In this document: positions 11,400 to 23,543 of the stretch, piece by piece | Position numbering within the stretch: position 1 is the first letter of the stretch | How the letters are laid out: the number at the start of each line of letters is the position of its first letter | Assembly (NCBI GenBank): GCA_021234155.1 | Contig: JAJEKV010000028.1 | Location: 16,498,469 to 16,562,468 of the forward strand | Origin: Isoetes taiwanensis | Lineage: Eukaryota > Streptophyta > Lycopodiopsida > Isoetales > Isoetaceae | DNA: 64,000 nucleotides | Reading direction: 5' to 3' | Position numbers and translations under genes: made by a program | The notes under the pieces: generated by a model | What the model was told of the DNA's origin: nothing | What the model saw: the letters and a program-made list of their open reading frames with translations, nothing else | The model's database searches: none

Positions 11400-12020
11400 G
11401 TGCAGAAAGTCTTCTTGGTACGAGCACTAGGGCTGAAATCTACAGTCCCATATCAAATTCTATTGCAGAAGAGGGGATTCTTGCCTCTTCAGAGGGCGGC
11501 CCTTGATCGCCACATTGTCTATTTTCAGAAGGTGGTCAATATGGACGATGGCAATGGGGCCGCAGCGCCTCAAGGCTTGCTGGAGGGAAAAGAGAGCTCA
11601 ATGGTTGGCTAGATGGAATGTGCAGGAACACAGGTGCATACATGTGCAAACAGAGGCAGATCGCCATAGCTTGAGGCAGTATCATGACGCTTGCTTCCCC
11701 AGCAAGCTTTGGGATGCCAGTGCCCTTGAACAGGTCAAGACAGCACACTACCAACGCCACATAAATCCTACATTGGAACGAGGCCCGCAATGCTACCTGC
11801 GTACCTACTTGCCCATGAAAAAGCGCAGACTCATTGCCTCCATTCGTACAGGAGTACACCATCTTCGAATTGAGACGGGCAGATAGATTGGTGAGCCACG
11901 TCAGGACAGACTCTGTCAATGCTGTCAAATGGGAGTCATTGAGCTCATACCCTTCAAAGTTGCCCAGCATATGATCAAATCCGAACGCACTATGCTGAGT
12001 TGGTCACGCCTGGCCAGCCG
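11400..12020 (+). pseudogene. LINE-A C-terminal region
   Basis: It continues in phase from RT after the TAG (VQKVFLVRALGLK), shifts frame at about 11540 to a Trp/Arg-rich stretch (11540-11886), then shows RQDRLCQCCQMG. After another shift comes AYDQIRTHYAELVT, the C-terminal Cys/His-type block seen after RT in related LINEs. A deletion has removed most of the zinc-binding segment between the two. Confidence 0.72.
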
Positions 12021-12310
12021 CTACATGTGACATTGAGCACGGCTTCCGTACAGGTGCTGGAATCATACCTTCAAGAGGTTATGGACATGCGAGATCGGCT
12101 ATGTCCTCGGGCACACACTTGACATGTATATATACATTTATTTCATGATGATGTATACTTGTACAGTTTGACAGCATTCTTATTACTGCCATGGTTTTTC
12201 CCTCGAAAATCCTTCGGGGCGCGGGGTTTTTTAACCCAAACAATAATAAGTTTGCTGCGCTCCTTCTGGGTCCCATAGGCCGATTGGTCTCAGGGGACGA
12301 TAAAAATCAT

Positions 12311-12366
<56 letters not shown>
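12021..12366 (+). repeat. LINE-A 3' UTR with terminal (TTTC)n
   Basis: Non-coding sequence ends in an uninterrupted TTTC microsatellite (about 12311-12366, roughly 14 units). Some non-LTR clades end in short tandem repeats instead of poly(A), so I read this as the 3' terminus. A later expansion cannot be excluded. Confidence 0.6.
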
Positions 12367-12609
12367 GCCTGGACAATGGTTGGATTTTCCATTTTGCACC
12401 ATTGCAACTTTCCGTGGGGTGAGGGTAGGAAAAAAAAATTGAGTCAGACCATGTGTTCAATCGAGACTATTGCAATTTGCCGTCATTTTTCGTCTCAAAA
12501 TCCTAGGGGCCACAAATCTGGAATGACAAGCGGAATATTCCCTAAATCAGTGGCTCCCATGGTCTTCCACCACAAAAACCAATAATATACATAAAATACA
12601 TATGGCATA
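12367..12609. other. Flank between LINE-A and Gypsy-1, nothing recognised
   Basis: There are 243 bp with no open frame of note and no repeat match elsewhere in the window. It lies where the missing part (about 530 bp) of the Gypsy-1 LTR should be. Confidence 0.5.
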
Positions 12610-13531
12610 AACCTCATTGAACCTCATTGAAGGTGACGCATCACCCAAGAGGTGTCGAGCCTATGCCTTGCCCACATGCAGTGGCAAGCTATTAATCCTA
12701 GCCCGTAAGATCCATGGTAGGCTTTACACACCAGAGGGATCGATCTGCAATGGGACATGTCCTTATCCACCGGTCTAGCCCCGCCACCCACAGCCAGGCG
12801 GGCTCTTATGCATAGGCCGCATTAATTGGGAATTAATGAGGCTATCTAGATACATCAATCACTGAAGCTTTCAGGGTCTCTTCCCCCCTTCCCAATACAC
12901 AAGAGCACGCATGGAATAGAACATCATCATCTGTAGAACTGAAAGATAGAATAACATCTATTCTATCTACCTAAACATACATGGTTAGGTTCCTTTATTA
13001 GGGCTTATGATCTCGGAGTCTATAAGGGCTCTAAGGCTAATCTAACATGCTAAACCAGCTCATTGTTGGACTAAAAATTGGCATTGCACAACAGAATCGC
13101 AATTTACCTGAATCTTGGCTTGCTCCAGCTCCTCGGAATGCGTCCATGCTCCTGTTAAAGGCAAAGGCGATCGAATATTGGAGATATGTTATGCAAAGCC
13201 AGCTTGGCGGCGTCTGACAATGCGAAATAACGGCTTAGCTTGGCCGGAATGACTCAAGGATGCTGAAATGCGAAAATGAAAAAGGTTTAGGATTCCCCTT
13301 TTGTTCCTTTTACATGACCTTTTAGGATTAGGGCTAAAAGGACATATGGGGTTTTTCCATGTGGCGGAGGGGGTTAAATGCACATGTTTATAGACATGTG
13401 CAATATAAGAGGTTGCCCCATAGGGTGCAACCCTTTACGGTTTCCAAATACATGTCATCAAGGTGGCATGTACGGGTGACGTGGCAGTATAACATACATA
13501 TTCGTACCGTATATTATGCTGGAACGTCACA
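12610..13531 (-). repeat. Gypsy-1 3' LTR, truncated
   Basis: The sequence aligns with 30549-31460 (shared landmarks include GGTGACGCATCACC and TTTACACACCAGAGGGATC) and ends in the LTR tip GGAACGTCACA. About 530 bp that form the other end of the Gypsy-2 LTR are absent. Its state suggests an old insertion. Confidence 0.82.
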
Positions 13532-13544
13532 ATCTCCCCACCTT
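13532..13544 (-). promoter_or_regulatory. Gypsy-1 polypurine tract
   Basis: On the - strand AAGGTGGGGAGAT abuts the LTR start TGTGACGTTCC. The same arrangement is present at 31461-31473 in Gypsy-2. Confidence 0.85.
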
Positions 13545-14133
13545 GAATTGATGATGTCCATAGCATCACAAGTCTCCCTACTTTGAAAACTTGCATGATC
13601 CCCGTAACACGTTTCATGCATGCAATTTTCAACAATTACCCCAAGGTAATACCTTTTATTATTATAATCACATCCCTTGTTCTATAACATGTTATAGTAA
13701 CGTGATTTCTCAACCCTTACTTATATTAACGTTTAATATTCATAAAAATCATTAATAGAGTTTTCAAAATTTTATAATTAAAAGGTCCTTTTGGTCTTCT
13801 TAATACATTATGACAAAATATGTGTTACAAGTCTTCGCAGTGCGACCCTTCTGCCGTCTAGATCCTCCTATTGGCTTGCATGTTCAACACTACGTTAGTA
13901 CCACCCATATAAGGTTGGTTATTAGGGGACCACCAATTTAATTACACTTAATTAACTATATGGATACAAGACTAATCTCCCGGCATAGGAAGAGGATGCA
14001 AGACTAATCTTCCGGCATAGGAAGAGGATGCTTCTTCCATTGTGGCCATGGAGACAACGCCATATAATGCCTAGGATGATCACCCACTCATGTCTACACT
14101 AGAGGATGGCGTCCTCCCCGTAGTAGGCATTGA
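13545..14133 (-). other. Gypsy-1 3' untranslated region
   Basis: This is AT-rich non-coding sequence aligning with 31474-31681 plus 41680-42160 of Gypsy-2. A block near 13975-14035 (CTAATCTYCCGGCATAGGAA) is tandemly repeated here and occurs once in Gypsy-2. Confidence 0.7.
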
Positions 14134-15462
14134 CTAGAGGTGCTTTCCTATCAGTGCATGAACTAAATGACCTCTTATCTCTTTGCATTGCTCCATTGGG
14201 AGTACTGCTTCTCCAAATCTGATTGTAGTACCCACATAGCGTCTTACACAGGTAAGTATGTCCACTTCACTAGGTATTGGAGAAATTGGATCTTCTTGTT
14301 TTCTTGTAGGACCTGTCAAGAAGAACTTCTGGGACAATCTCGAGTTGGTCGTCTGTCATTTCCAGGAACTCTGTTGTCTTCAATATCTCCTCTGGATTAA
14401 GAGTGTGCATCTTCAGGAGACTTACGTGGAAGACCCTATGGATTTTGAGGTGTGATGGCAGGTCCACCTTGTAATTGGTTACCTACTCTTTTAGTTATCC
14501 TGAATGGTCCAGCCCACCTTGGAGCAAGTTTCTTGCAATTGCCGATGCGGAGCTTCGCTTGTTTGACCTTGATCTTCAGCTACACGTTGTCCTTTACTTG
14601 GAACTCTTTTACTGTTCTGTGCTTATCGGCTACGCTCTTCTGCCAACTCCTTGCTGTTAGAAGATATGCTCGCACTTCCTCCATCAACTATTGCATGTCG
14701 GCTAGCACCTGCTGAAATACTCCTACCTTGGACACGGGATTATGCCAAGTGTTTGGGATCAAGCATTGGTAGCCGTAGTTAATTATGAACGACAACATTT
14801 GAGATGACTCCTATTTGGTGCTATTGTATGCAAACTCCACCAAGCGAATGTAATCGTCCCACTTTGATTGCTTGTTCCAGATGTAATTCCTCAATATATC
14901 TTGAAGTATCTAATTCGTACGCTCCGTCTGCCCATGATATGTCGTGCTCATCGACAGCTTCTCTGATTGGTGGTGAAGAGGTCTTGCCAAAATGCACTCA
15001 TGAACTTTGAATCCCTATTAGAGATTATCTCCTTTGGCATCCCATGGAGTCGGAAGATCTCCTTTGTGAACAACAAGACGGTATCCAATGTCATATCCGT
15101 GGTTTGACAACTTGTCGAGTACTACCATTAGGGCATCCTTGCCCCTTATGGTTCTTGGGAGTCCTTTTATGAAGTCCATGCTTATTACTTTCCATTTGGC
15201 ATTTGGCATTTGGCATTTGGCATTTGGCATTTGCAATGGCTCTAACGCTCCTGGAATTCGAAGTTGTTCTGCCTTTGTCTGCTGACATAGCTGACATTCC
15301 CGAATGTACTTGGCTATCTGGGGCCAGTAGTAGCTACTTCTTATCTTGAAATAGATTTTCATGAAACTTGTGTGGCCAGCTTTGGGCTATCGTGCATGTC
15401 ATGGAGTATTAACTTCCTGATTCTGGATGACTCTGTACACACAATTTGTTCTTATGGTACAA
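14134..15462 (-). pseudogene. Gypsy-1 integrase and chromodomain remnants
   Basis: Fragments in several frames match the Gypsy-2 integrase: MKIYFKIRSSYYWPQIAKYI and CQLCQQTKAEQLRIPGALEP (zinc finger end), FIKGLPRTIRGKDALMVVLD, and the C-terminal module with IHRVFHVSLLKMHTLNPEE and VPEVLLDRSYKKTR. The last motif begins a chromodomain, which targets integration to modified chromatin. A (TTTGGCA)n-like expansion at 15190-15235 inserts repeated NAKCQMP residues. The N-terminal half lies across the Helitron at 20346. Confidence 0.85.
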
Positions 15463-15490
15463 CTAGAAAAAGTGCCCAGCGTTGCTGGGC
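15463..15490 (-). other. Helitron 3' terminus: hairpin plus CTAG
   Basis: GCCCAGC-AAC-GCTGGGC (15474-15490) forms a 7-bp stem with a 3-nt loop. ACTTTTT and the terminal CTAG follow. This is the termination signal of Helitrons. Confidence 0.9.
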
Positions 15491-17163
15491 TTTTCTTTGG
15501 GATTATATTCTAAAGTTAATAAAGATATGGTTAAGAGTATTGAATTTTATATATATGATCATTTGTTAATATGAAAGTTCAAAATTAATTTTTTATTGAA
15601 TTCAAGGAATACAACATAGAGGCAAGCTTTCTAATTAAACACAATATTAAAATAATTAATTTGAGCTTTACAGTTGCTATATGTATAAGCTATAGCATAT
15701 CTAAGTCTGCTAACCTTCATATGCCCGCAACAATCCATAGCAGAGTACAACTTAGTTGTCCAAAATGCCATAAATGCTAGTGTGCAAAATGTCTGTCATA
15801 CCATGCATGTTGTGTCAAAATCAAGTAGGCAATTGATAAATGCAATTGGTTAATATAAGTCTTGTAGCATAATAAAGCTTGATTTCTGAGGTCTAGAAAT
15901 GAAGTTTCTTTGGTCAAATACCATTGTTGATGCTCTTTGTTGTAACAATATGGAGAGAAATGTTTTAGTTAGTAACTAACTTTTCTAGTAATCGACAATG
16001 GCTGTTACAAAAATTGTGCCAAAAGTATCGCGCAGTTCCAATGAAGAGTCAAGATATGAGAACGTACAAAGGGGACTGAAAATGCAAATGCGCAACCGCG
16101 AAAGCAGACATAAGGCAAAAAAAATTTGTTTAGTGGAGCAGCTTATGCGAGCCCTCTTATAGCTCACATTCCTTTGCCAAGATCACATTTGTGTCAAGTT
16201 CTCCCTTCAATCTTCAATGAGGATAAATAATTCTGTTCATTGCATCAAGAACTTGACATTAGAATTGCCAACTTTATATCCTCAACTAATCAGATCACTA
16301 ACAGGTCCACAACTAATCAAACGATTAATAGGCTCAGCCTGCTACTTATATAAAAGAAAGGTAAAACAAATGCAAACAAAATTTTCCTCACTGCACAAAT
16401 GGATGTTTGGAGGATATATGCAAAATTCTTTGGAGCATATGCAAAATTCTGTCTTCTATATCTGTGCAAGCAGCAGCTAACCTTGCATACACAATGCCAG
16501 GATTCAAACATGCCAAATGCAGTTCAATGCTAAGGCTTCAATCATTTATGCAAATTTGAATGCACCAATGTATCTGTGTTTTGCAGCTATAACCTACTTG
16601 AAAAGAAAGATTCCGGCGATAGCTTCTGCAAATGCACAATGCAACCTAAGATGCATGACAAAAGCAGAGATAGTTGATTCTTACCTTAGATGATGGTTGA
16701 TCCTAGTAGCAGAGCATGGACATGCATGCTAAATACAAAAGTTGAATGGATGGTATCGGGCTCTAGCTTGCTTCCAAAGCTGCAAAAAATGTAGCACTCA
16801 AACAGTTGAACGGTGGCTAGTTTAGAGAATGAACAAAGGTACAAAGAAGGAACAAAGGTATGCATGCATTTTGGAAGTACCACATCTGAATTTCAGAGTT
16901 ATAAAATGAGGCTTGAAGAATGATAGTAGTATCAAAGCGGATGAGAGTTGTATCAGAGCAAGAATTTATGAACGAAGTAAATATCACACATCGATACAAC
17001 CAAAAAATATATCGTCCCATTGAAAACAAAATATCTTGGCCTTGGTTACAGCCATAAATTGGGTTTTGGTCTAGATATCTTGTCCTTGGTTACAGCCATA
17101 AATTGGGTTTGGTCTAGATCTTTTTAGTGAGCCATCTGCAAGAATAACCCGGTCATTTTTCCT
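15491..17163. other. Helitron interior, non-coding
   Basis: This is AT-rich sequence with only short frames. A 45-bp direct repeat with core TTGGTTACAGCCATAAATTG lies at about 17039-17125. I see no gene. Confidence 0.5.
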
Positions 17164-17527
17164 AAAAGATGGCCATTGGCCTTGCTCAAAAAACCAAGGC
17201 AAACAAGCCACGAATTTTAATCCTCGAAACAGAATACTCCATAGAAAATGCCAATGCAGCTATACAGTTAAATTAAGCCAGTCCAGGGCATGAATTTTAT
17301 GTAAAGAAAGGTGTAAAGAGTTTTTTTTTCCACCTATAAAGTTACAAAAAGATGGCCATTGGCCTTGCTCAAAAAACCAAGGCAAACAAGCCACGAATTT
17401 TAATCCTCGAACAGAATACTCCATAGAAAATGCCAATGCAGCTATACAGTTAAATTAAGCGAGTCCAGGCATGAATTTTATGTAAAGAAAGGTGTAAAGA
17501 GTTTTTTTTTTCCACCTATAAAGTTAC
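17164..17527. repeat. Tandem duplication, two units of about 182 bp
   Basis: 17164-17345 and 17346-17527 are near-identical (a few indels), both running from AAAGATGGCCATTGGCC to CACCTATAAAGTTAC. It is internal to the Helitron. Confidence 0.9.
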
Positions 17528-17608
17528 AGGTTGCAATCGGATCAAACACTGTCTTCTGCGGTAAAAAGTGCAACACTTTTACTATCACATAAAACTTGAG
17601 AATTTATA

Positions 17609-18275
17609 CTAACATTTGCAACTTTCCACACAGATTGGGCATGCAAGATCCATCTTGAATGATATGGAAACTCTGCATAGTACAACAAATAGTAGGTTTA
17701 CCATCTTCAAATTTCCAATAACAATCTGTAAATCTCTCTGGCAAAAATGGGTTAAGCCGCCGAAGTGGATAACGTGGATCCGCCTAAATCTGCCAGATTT
17801 CTTCAAGAACGTGGCAACATGATGGCAAAGACTGTGCAGGCAAACCACATAAGACCCCAAAGATTAATAAAATGATTATTCAACTTCCCCTTTTCCATGA
17901 CAAAGTACGGCTTGGCACAACTTGTAAAAACCATTTTCATCTTTCTAAAATCAAGTCTTTGTTCAAGCAAATACTTGGCTTATCTTCAATCTTCAATCTG
18001 GACAATTTATGCATACCAGTTGAGCTTGAAATGATCTTGTTATCCTGCAACGTTCATTGTTAGGCTGGAACCTCTAGAGATTGAAGACTTCTAATCAAGA
18101 AAGAACCGTTTGAGAAAGAACCGCTTCAAACTTGATACGTGGTTCTTGTCATGATGTGAGGGATGCACATGGACACTTTAATACCCTACTCCTGCAAAAA
18201 TGATAGGAATAACAGTGGCATTTTTATCACACAACCATCGCAGCAAAAGCTTAATACTCAAACGAGCCGAGCCAG
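17609..18275. other. Helitron interior between duplication and UBP exons
   Basis: I looked here on the - strand for the missing UBP exons (the GHYV/His box and the terminal Asp box) and did not see them. A short frame (17609-17860) has no recognisable content. Confidence 0.45.
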
Positions 18276-19866
18276 TGCATCATCTGTGGTATTGCATAAC
18301 TTCAACTCCAATGGGAAGACAACACGATAGGAAAGTTTCTTGTACCGTCCTAACTGTTTGATGTATTTAAAGCACTTTAGGTGAAGAGCAAGTATACGAG
18401 GAGATGCTTTTATCTTCATTCTCTTTTGAGCTTCCTGCAGGCTAGAGAAGATAAAAAGCCAGGTTTTTTTACGGACACTTTCAACAAAGGACAACAAAGG
18501 AGGAGAAATTTTGAAGAAACCTACCTACAACATTTATCACAAAAGAACTTGTCTTCAATTGAGTGTCTCTCGTTGAACTGAAATTTCAAGACAACTTGTT
18601 GTGGAGCTATTTTGTTCGATATCAAGACCGAGGTCCAAAATGTTTCATCCCTTTATGTAATAGTCTCACATCTCAAACATCTAGTTTCATTTGTCAATAT
18701 TCCTGAATCATCTTGTTAGCAAATATGGCAACAAGAAAGCATGGTATCATAGATAATTGATTTACTCGAAAATATTATGCACCCATGTAGCAACAGTCGA
18801 TGAGTCCCGCTTTGCAATGCCATTCATGGAACCATTGCACGCTTTCTCTTGGGACACCGAAATTCCCGCTTTGCCGCCCGCGCCTCCTTCTCCAATATCT
18901 CAACCAACTCATTTAACAAATAATTTAAGAATTCATAAAAAGTCCCCACACAAATACAAGGTTTAGCACGCAATCGCGGTGTTTTAAGAGACAATTATGA
19001 CAATCGGTACTGATGCATGTAGCTACTAAAACAGCTCATTCGTTTCTTTACTCTTTGGACAAACCTCTTTGGTGCTATTACACCAGTCCTCTTCTTTTGA
19101 GAGTTTATCCGTGGAAAAAACAAACATTAAAAGCCTTCACTAACGTGATCAATGTCAAGATCCGCCAACTCCTAGGTAAAGGCACGTAAGATGTGTTTAG
19201 ACTTTGATTTTTATCAAAAGATGGTAACCGACTTCTTAGTTTCAAACCTTCCAAGAACATGAATCCTGTACATAAACAACTGTGAGAAGTAAATATCTGC
19301 ATAGAAAAATTTCCGCCAAACATGTCGAAGAAGTTCTCTTACGGTTCTCCTAATGCCTTGCTACCCCTGTAATATTCTAAAAGTTGTTCCCTAAATGGTA
19401 CACAGAAATATAAAGCCTGCAAACAGCAAATCGACGGTTGGAATATGCCAGCTTAGGACATGTTCATGTACACCATTTTCAAAGTCTTCCAAAGAAACCG
19501 TAAAGTCCTGCCTTCGACTCAAATGCATTTTTAAATCAATAGAAAGATTTGTCACGTTACGAAGGTACAAAACGGAGTTAAAATGGATCTATGTGAGAAT
19601 AACCAGGTATAGCTATCTCAGTTTATTAAGCCATTTGTCAGGTAAATAAAATCGAAATCATTTGGCCTAAACCTTCTCAGATCGTTTTTGCCATAAAATT
19701 CAAATCGACAGGGAAGATCCACCAATTAAACAGAAGAATGGAGACTAACCTGAAGGACACTATTCCAATAGCATGTGTTGCCGAAATTCTCCAATCCAAA
19801 ATACCGTTCACCTTCTGGGAACTGATCTCCCAGCGCCTTCTCTAACTTTGAGCCAGAGGCTCCCAT
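18276..19866 (-). pseudogene. Captured UBP3/UBP4-like ubiquitin-specific protease, intron-containing
   Basis: Exon 1 (19866-19750) starts ATG and encodes [19 protein letters not shown] and the Cys box [13 protein letters not shown], then a GT donor. Exon 2 (19416 to about 19330) gives [16 protein letters not shown], then a stop. About 19105-19010 gives [12 protein letters not shown]. About 18935-18775 gives EFLNYLLNELVEILEKEA, then VATWVHNIF. 18702-18525 gives ILTNETRCLRCETIT, stop, then EDKFFCDKCC. 18441-18276 gives [14 protein letters not shown], then [18 protein letters not shown]. Active members of the family cleave ubiquitin conjugates. Introns are retained, so genomic DNA was captured. 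The gene is dead: stops, frameshifts, Trp after the catalytic Cys-Tyr pair, and no His box found. Confidence 0.93.
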
Positions 19867-20345
19867 GACCATATGTCACCACGTAGTTTAAACGGGACCC
19901 TAAACAGGAGGGCCAATTCCGGTGAAACCCTGGAACATAATAGAGTACCAAAAAGCGAATTGAGCTATTTGGGTTATGGCCGATCAATCTAATTGATGCG
20001 CCGGAGCAGATGGATCAGTCAAATGATGCGAGGATCGAGATGGAGAAATATAACAAGAACAAGGGTTAAGACACAAAAAATTGGCAGGAAAAACTTCACA
20101 CGCTTAGAACAAGAGGGAAAGAAGGCAAACACAAGAAAAGGACGTCGGTTGGTTGGGTGAAGGAGGAGCCGAAACAGAAAACCGTGGAGATACACAGTGT
20201 ATCTGCCGGAAGAGAATAGGTTTCCGAAAAGTCAAAATAATAACTAACAACTCAACGGCTCAAAATGAAACTTCTGGGAAAAAAATTGACGGCCGAGATG
20301 CTCTGCACAAACTACATTTTGCTTTTATTACTATATATAGATAGA

Positions 20346-21821
20346 TAGGTTACCTTCCTTCTTAAAATGCTTGAAGGTTTCTCTCTCTTTGTCCGTTCTT
20401 GCCTCCTTGGAAAGGCTTGCCCATGCTTTCTTAAAGTCTTGGTCTGTTGGCAACGTCTCTTCTATCTTGCCAAACTCACTGGTGAGTGTTGATATGGCAT
20501 TGCAATGGACTCTCCTTGTCAAGGGGTGCCTTGAGAGTGCGTCTGCAACCACGTTGAGCTTGTCTGGCTTCTACGCAATGTCAAAATCATACTCCTCGAG
20601 GAACTCCATCTATCTCCTTTGTCTCAAGTTGAGATGTGGTTGGGTGAAGATATACTGTAGACTCTGGTGGTCCGTATTAATTGGAACTTCCTTCCCAGTA
20701 AATAGTATCTCCATATTCTCAATGCCCTCACCATTGTTAGCAACTCCTGGTCGTCAGTTGGGTAGCGCATTTCGGTGTCGTTCATCTTTCTTGAAACATA
20801 CGATACCACCCTCTCTTCTTGCATCAAAACTGCTCATGTTGCAATCTTGCTAGCATCGGTTTCCACCAACTTATCCTTCTGGATCGGGCTATGTTAAGAC
20901 TGGGGCAGTCGTTAAAGCTTCCTTCAATGTCTCAAATGCTGCATGGGCCTTCTTTTGCCAATGACTCGCCCAATCTTTTATCTTCTTAGCTTTGTGTGAG
21001 GTCCGTTAGCGGTGCTGCTACCTTTATAAAGTTCCTGACAAACTTTCTGTAATACTCTGCTAAGCCGAGGAAGCTCCTCACTTCACGGATGTTCTTCGGT
21101 GTTGGTCAATCAATTACCGCTTCAAATCTTTGCAGGGTTGGTGGAAATCCCTTCCGCTATAATTACATGCCCTAAGTACTCTACTCTTTTGGTGGCAAAG
21201 TGACATTTGGATAGCTTCGCATAAAGTTGATGCCTCCTCAAATTTTCAAGTACCTTCCTCAAGTGTTGGGCATATGCTCCTCCACGGATTTGCTGTAGAC
21301 TAGAATATCATCAAAGAAAACTATGATGAACGTGTCTAAAAACTCACGAAAGACGTCGTTCATGAGTCTCATGAATGTTGCTGGGGCATTAGACAACCCA
21401 AATGGTATCACGTGAACTCGTAGTGGCCATATCTTGTCCTGAATGCAGTCTTATGAATGTCTTATTCCTTGATCCTAATCTGATAGTAGCCTGACCTCAA
21501 GTCTATCTTGGAGAAAACTTTTGCTCCTTGCAGCTGATCCATCAAATCATCTGATCGGGGTAGCGCATACTTGTTCTTGATGGTGTGCTTGTTCAATTGA
21601 CAATAGTCAATGCACATTCTGAGACTTCTATTTTTCTTCTTGAAAATAGGATTGACGCCCCAAATGGGGAGACATTAGGTCTTATAAACCCTAGGTCTAG
21701 CAACTCCTGTAATTGCTTCTTCAATTTTGTCAACTCTTGAGGTGACATTCTGTAAGGTGCCTTACTTGCTGGCTTAGATATTTCACACTCGACTCCCCTG
21801 TATGGTGGAAGTTGTGGGAAC
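20346..21821 (-). pseudogene. Gypsy-1 RT, RNase H and integrase N-terminus
   Basis: RT begins near 21826 with [11 protein letters not shown] and [20 protein letters not shown]. The catalytic FFDDILVY is readable near 21300-21330, RNase H blocks MMQEERVVSYVSRKMND and YPTDDQELL near 20760-20827, and VADALSRHPL near 20550. Many frameshifts are present. It is truncated on the right by P1 and on the left by the Helitron. Confidence 0.87.
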
Positions 21822-21837
21822 AACAAGATTGCAAATT

Positions 21838-21865
21838 AAACGGGAGTGTTGCAGCACTCCCGTTT
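21838..21865. repeat. P1 left-end hairpin
   Basis: AAACGGGAGTG and CACTCCCGTTT form a perfect 11-bp inverted repeat around a 6-nt loop just inside the TIR. At the right end TTGCTCCCGTTT occurs twice in direct orientation (about 26535-26565). Confidence 0.85.
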
Positions 21866-22314
21866 CAAAGATTCCCTTTAAAAAAACATCATGTTCTTAA
21901 AAGTGGCCTTTTTTAGATAAACTTGAAAATTTCAGAAGGTTCAATTTTTTTTTCCCCTCATTTTGGCCCCTCATTAAGTGACAAGTTTGTTTTTTGCAAA
22001 GAAACATCCTTGAAAATGGCAAAATGTAGACATGAATACATAATCTCTGAAAGTGAGATATCAAAAACATCAAAATAGAGAAGAAAAAATAATTATTATT
22101 TCTTTAAAATTTTTCAGTACATTAATTTGGCACCCTGAGCAATACGCTTGTCAGATGTTGCAACTGGGTATCTGTCCCAAGTCGTCACATTTAGTTGTTC
22201 TATCAAACATGTTTGACATGTTACGATGATCTATTGATTGAATAAAAAACAAGAAAATAATCAAGTAGATAAATGAACACTAGGGCACATAAAACAAAAA
22301 ATGTAAAAAGAAAA

Positions 22315-22494
22315 GTGTATTCTGGAATACACTTTTGCTTTTCTAAAAAACGAACACGTATTCCAGAATAGACTTTGGATTTTCAGAGAAAGCAAAAGTG
22401 TATTCTGGAATACATTTTTAATTTCCTAAGAAAGCGACTGTGTATTCTAGAATATACTTTTGCTTTCTAAGAAATCAAATATGTATTCTGGAAC
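22315..22494. repeat. P1 left palindrome array
   Basis: Five full or partial copies of GTGTATTCTGGAATACAC lie at 22315-22332 (perfect apart from the central base), about 22355-22373, 22398-22415, 22439-22457 and 22481-22494. They are separated by spacers of about 23-25 bp rich in AAAAGC. Confidence 0.9.
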
Positions 22495-23535
22495 AACATG
22501 TTGCCTATGTGTTAAGGTTTAGAGCACTCCACACCTGTTAAAATTGTCATCCTGCATTCTGAAATCTTTGAAGAATGGATGGAGACTTGATGTGAACCTG
22601 AGATATTCAAAAGTGTGAACCTGAAGAAAATGTAGTAGTGACCATTGACAAACAATCATGATGCAAACGAAGTATGATTTGTCGTCCATCATCTATGGCC
22701 TGGCCTAGTGGCCATCCCCAAGGTAGTGCTTCTTCAATACATATTAAAGCCTTCAACTTCAACTAAGGATGAAGCTTCCTTTATTATGCTTCGATGATTA
22801 ATATCTTTGATGCCATTGACCGAGCTTTTGCTTTGGGTAATTGTTGTTATTTTAAGGATTTAATTGGGTCAATTAAGCAATGATAGAAAACGTTTTATAT
22901 GGTAGTTGTCAATTAAGCAATGACAGGAAACACAGTTTTATATGGTAGTTGAAGTGTACATCTCACATGATCATTTACAAGTAGTCTCCACTAAGTAGTA
23001 GATTAATATTTTGCAAAGAGAAAAAATAATACTGCCAAGTCACGAGTTTTGTTAGTTTGGAAGATCCCAAATTCTCAAGCCACGATTGACATGTGTTTTT
23101 TATGCAGATTGAGAAGATGATATCGGCTTAAGAGTGTGGTGTGTACATGTTTAGACTAAGGCCACATATGAAGACCATAACTTATTTCATGCCTTATTTG
23201 ATTTGATGCCCCATGTTACAATTATTTTGACTTGTGTATAATTTGGTCATGTAGATGTACATCGCTGTCTTCTTATTGTACTTTAATTTGATCATGCACC
23301 AGAAAGTTAGCTTCCCATTTTGAACAGCCAAAACGATACAAGAAATTGCAAAAAATGCTTTCTAAGATCCAAGAAATGATAATTTTCTTTAAGAAAATGC
23401 CTCCTTAGATCTAAGAAATGATATTAAAATAGAGAGTAGTGTAGGCAGCTTTGCTTTGGTTGCAACAACAAAAATATGTTGTCTGCATGGATTCCAATAT
23501 CATCCAAGTAGGTGCAAAACACCATAATTAACCAT
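22495..23535. other. P1 interior, left of MITE-2
   Basis: AT-rich, no convincing coding frame. A short direct repeat TCAATTAAGCAATGAYAG is seen at about 22867-22925. Confidence 0.45.
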
Positions 23536-23543
23536 AACCTGGG

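Larger units (their letters stand above)
2390..12366 (+). mobile_element. LINE-A, degenerate non-LTR retrotransposon
   Basis: On the + strand, in order, lie an ORF1 C-terminal-like piece (about 2430-2650), an endonuclease (2846-3532, resuming at 8728), a linker (to about 9400), reverse transcriptase (9400-9503, resuming at 10328-11399), a C-terminal region (to about 12020), and a 3' UTR ending in a TTTC repeat. It is interrupted by a copia element and by a hAT MITE. Removing both restores contiguous protein homology. Stops and frameshifts throughout show it is dead. The 5' limit is set only by where coding similarity and base composition change. I did not find a target-site duplication, and the clade is unresolved. 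Confidence 0.8.
15463..20345 (-). mobile_element. Helitron (4.9 kb) with captured host gene
   Basis: On the - strand the element starts TCTATCTATATATAGTAATA (20345) and ends with a GC-rich hairpin, seven bases and CTAG (15463). It sits between host A and T without a target duplication, as expected of rolling-circle transposition. Removing it rejoins Gypsy-1 as AACCTA/TTGTACC, which matches AACCTCCTATACC of Gypsy-2 base for base in length. No Rep/helicase is present, so it is non-autonomous. It carries a UBP3/4-like pseudogene on its own strand. A start four bases further in (20341) is possible because of the TCTA repeat. Confidence 0.9.

Noticed and set aside
17609-17860. 83-aa frame as the C-terminal exon of the captured UBP
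   Set aside because: No GHYV, His or terminal box of the family could be read.
18276-19866. A working ubiquitin protease gene
   Set aside because: Stops in exon pieces, frameshifts, no His box found, and it lies entirely within Helitron ends.
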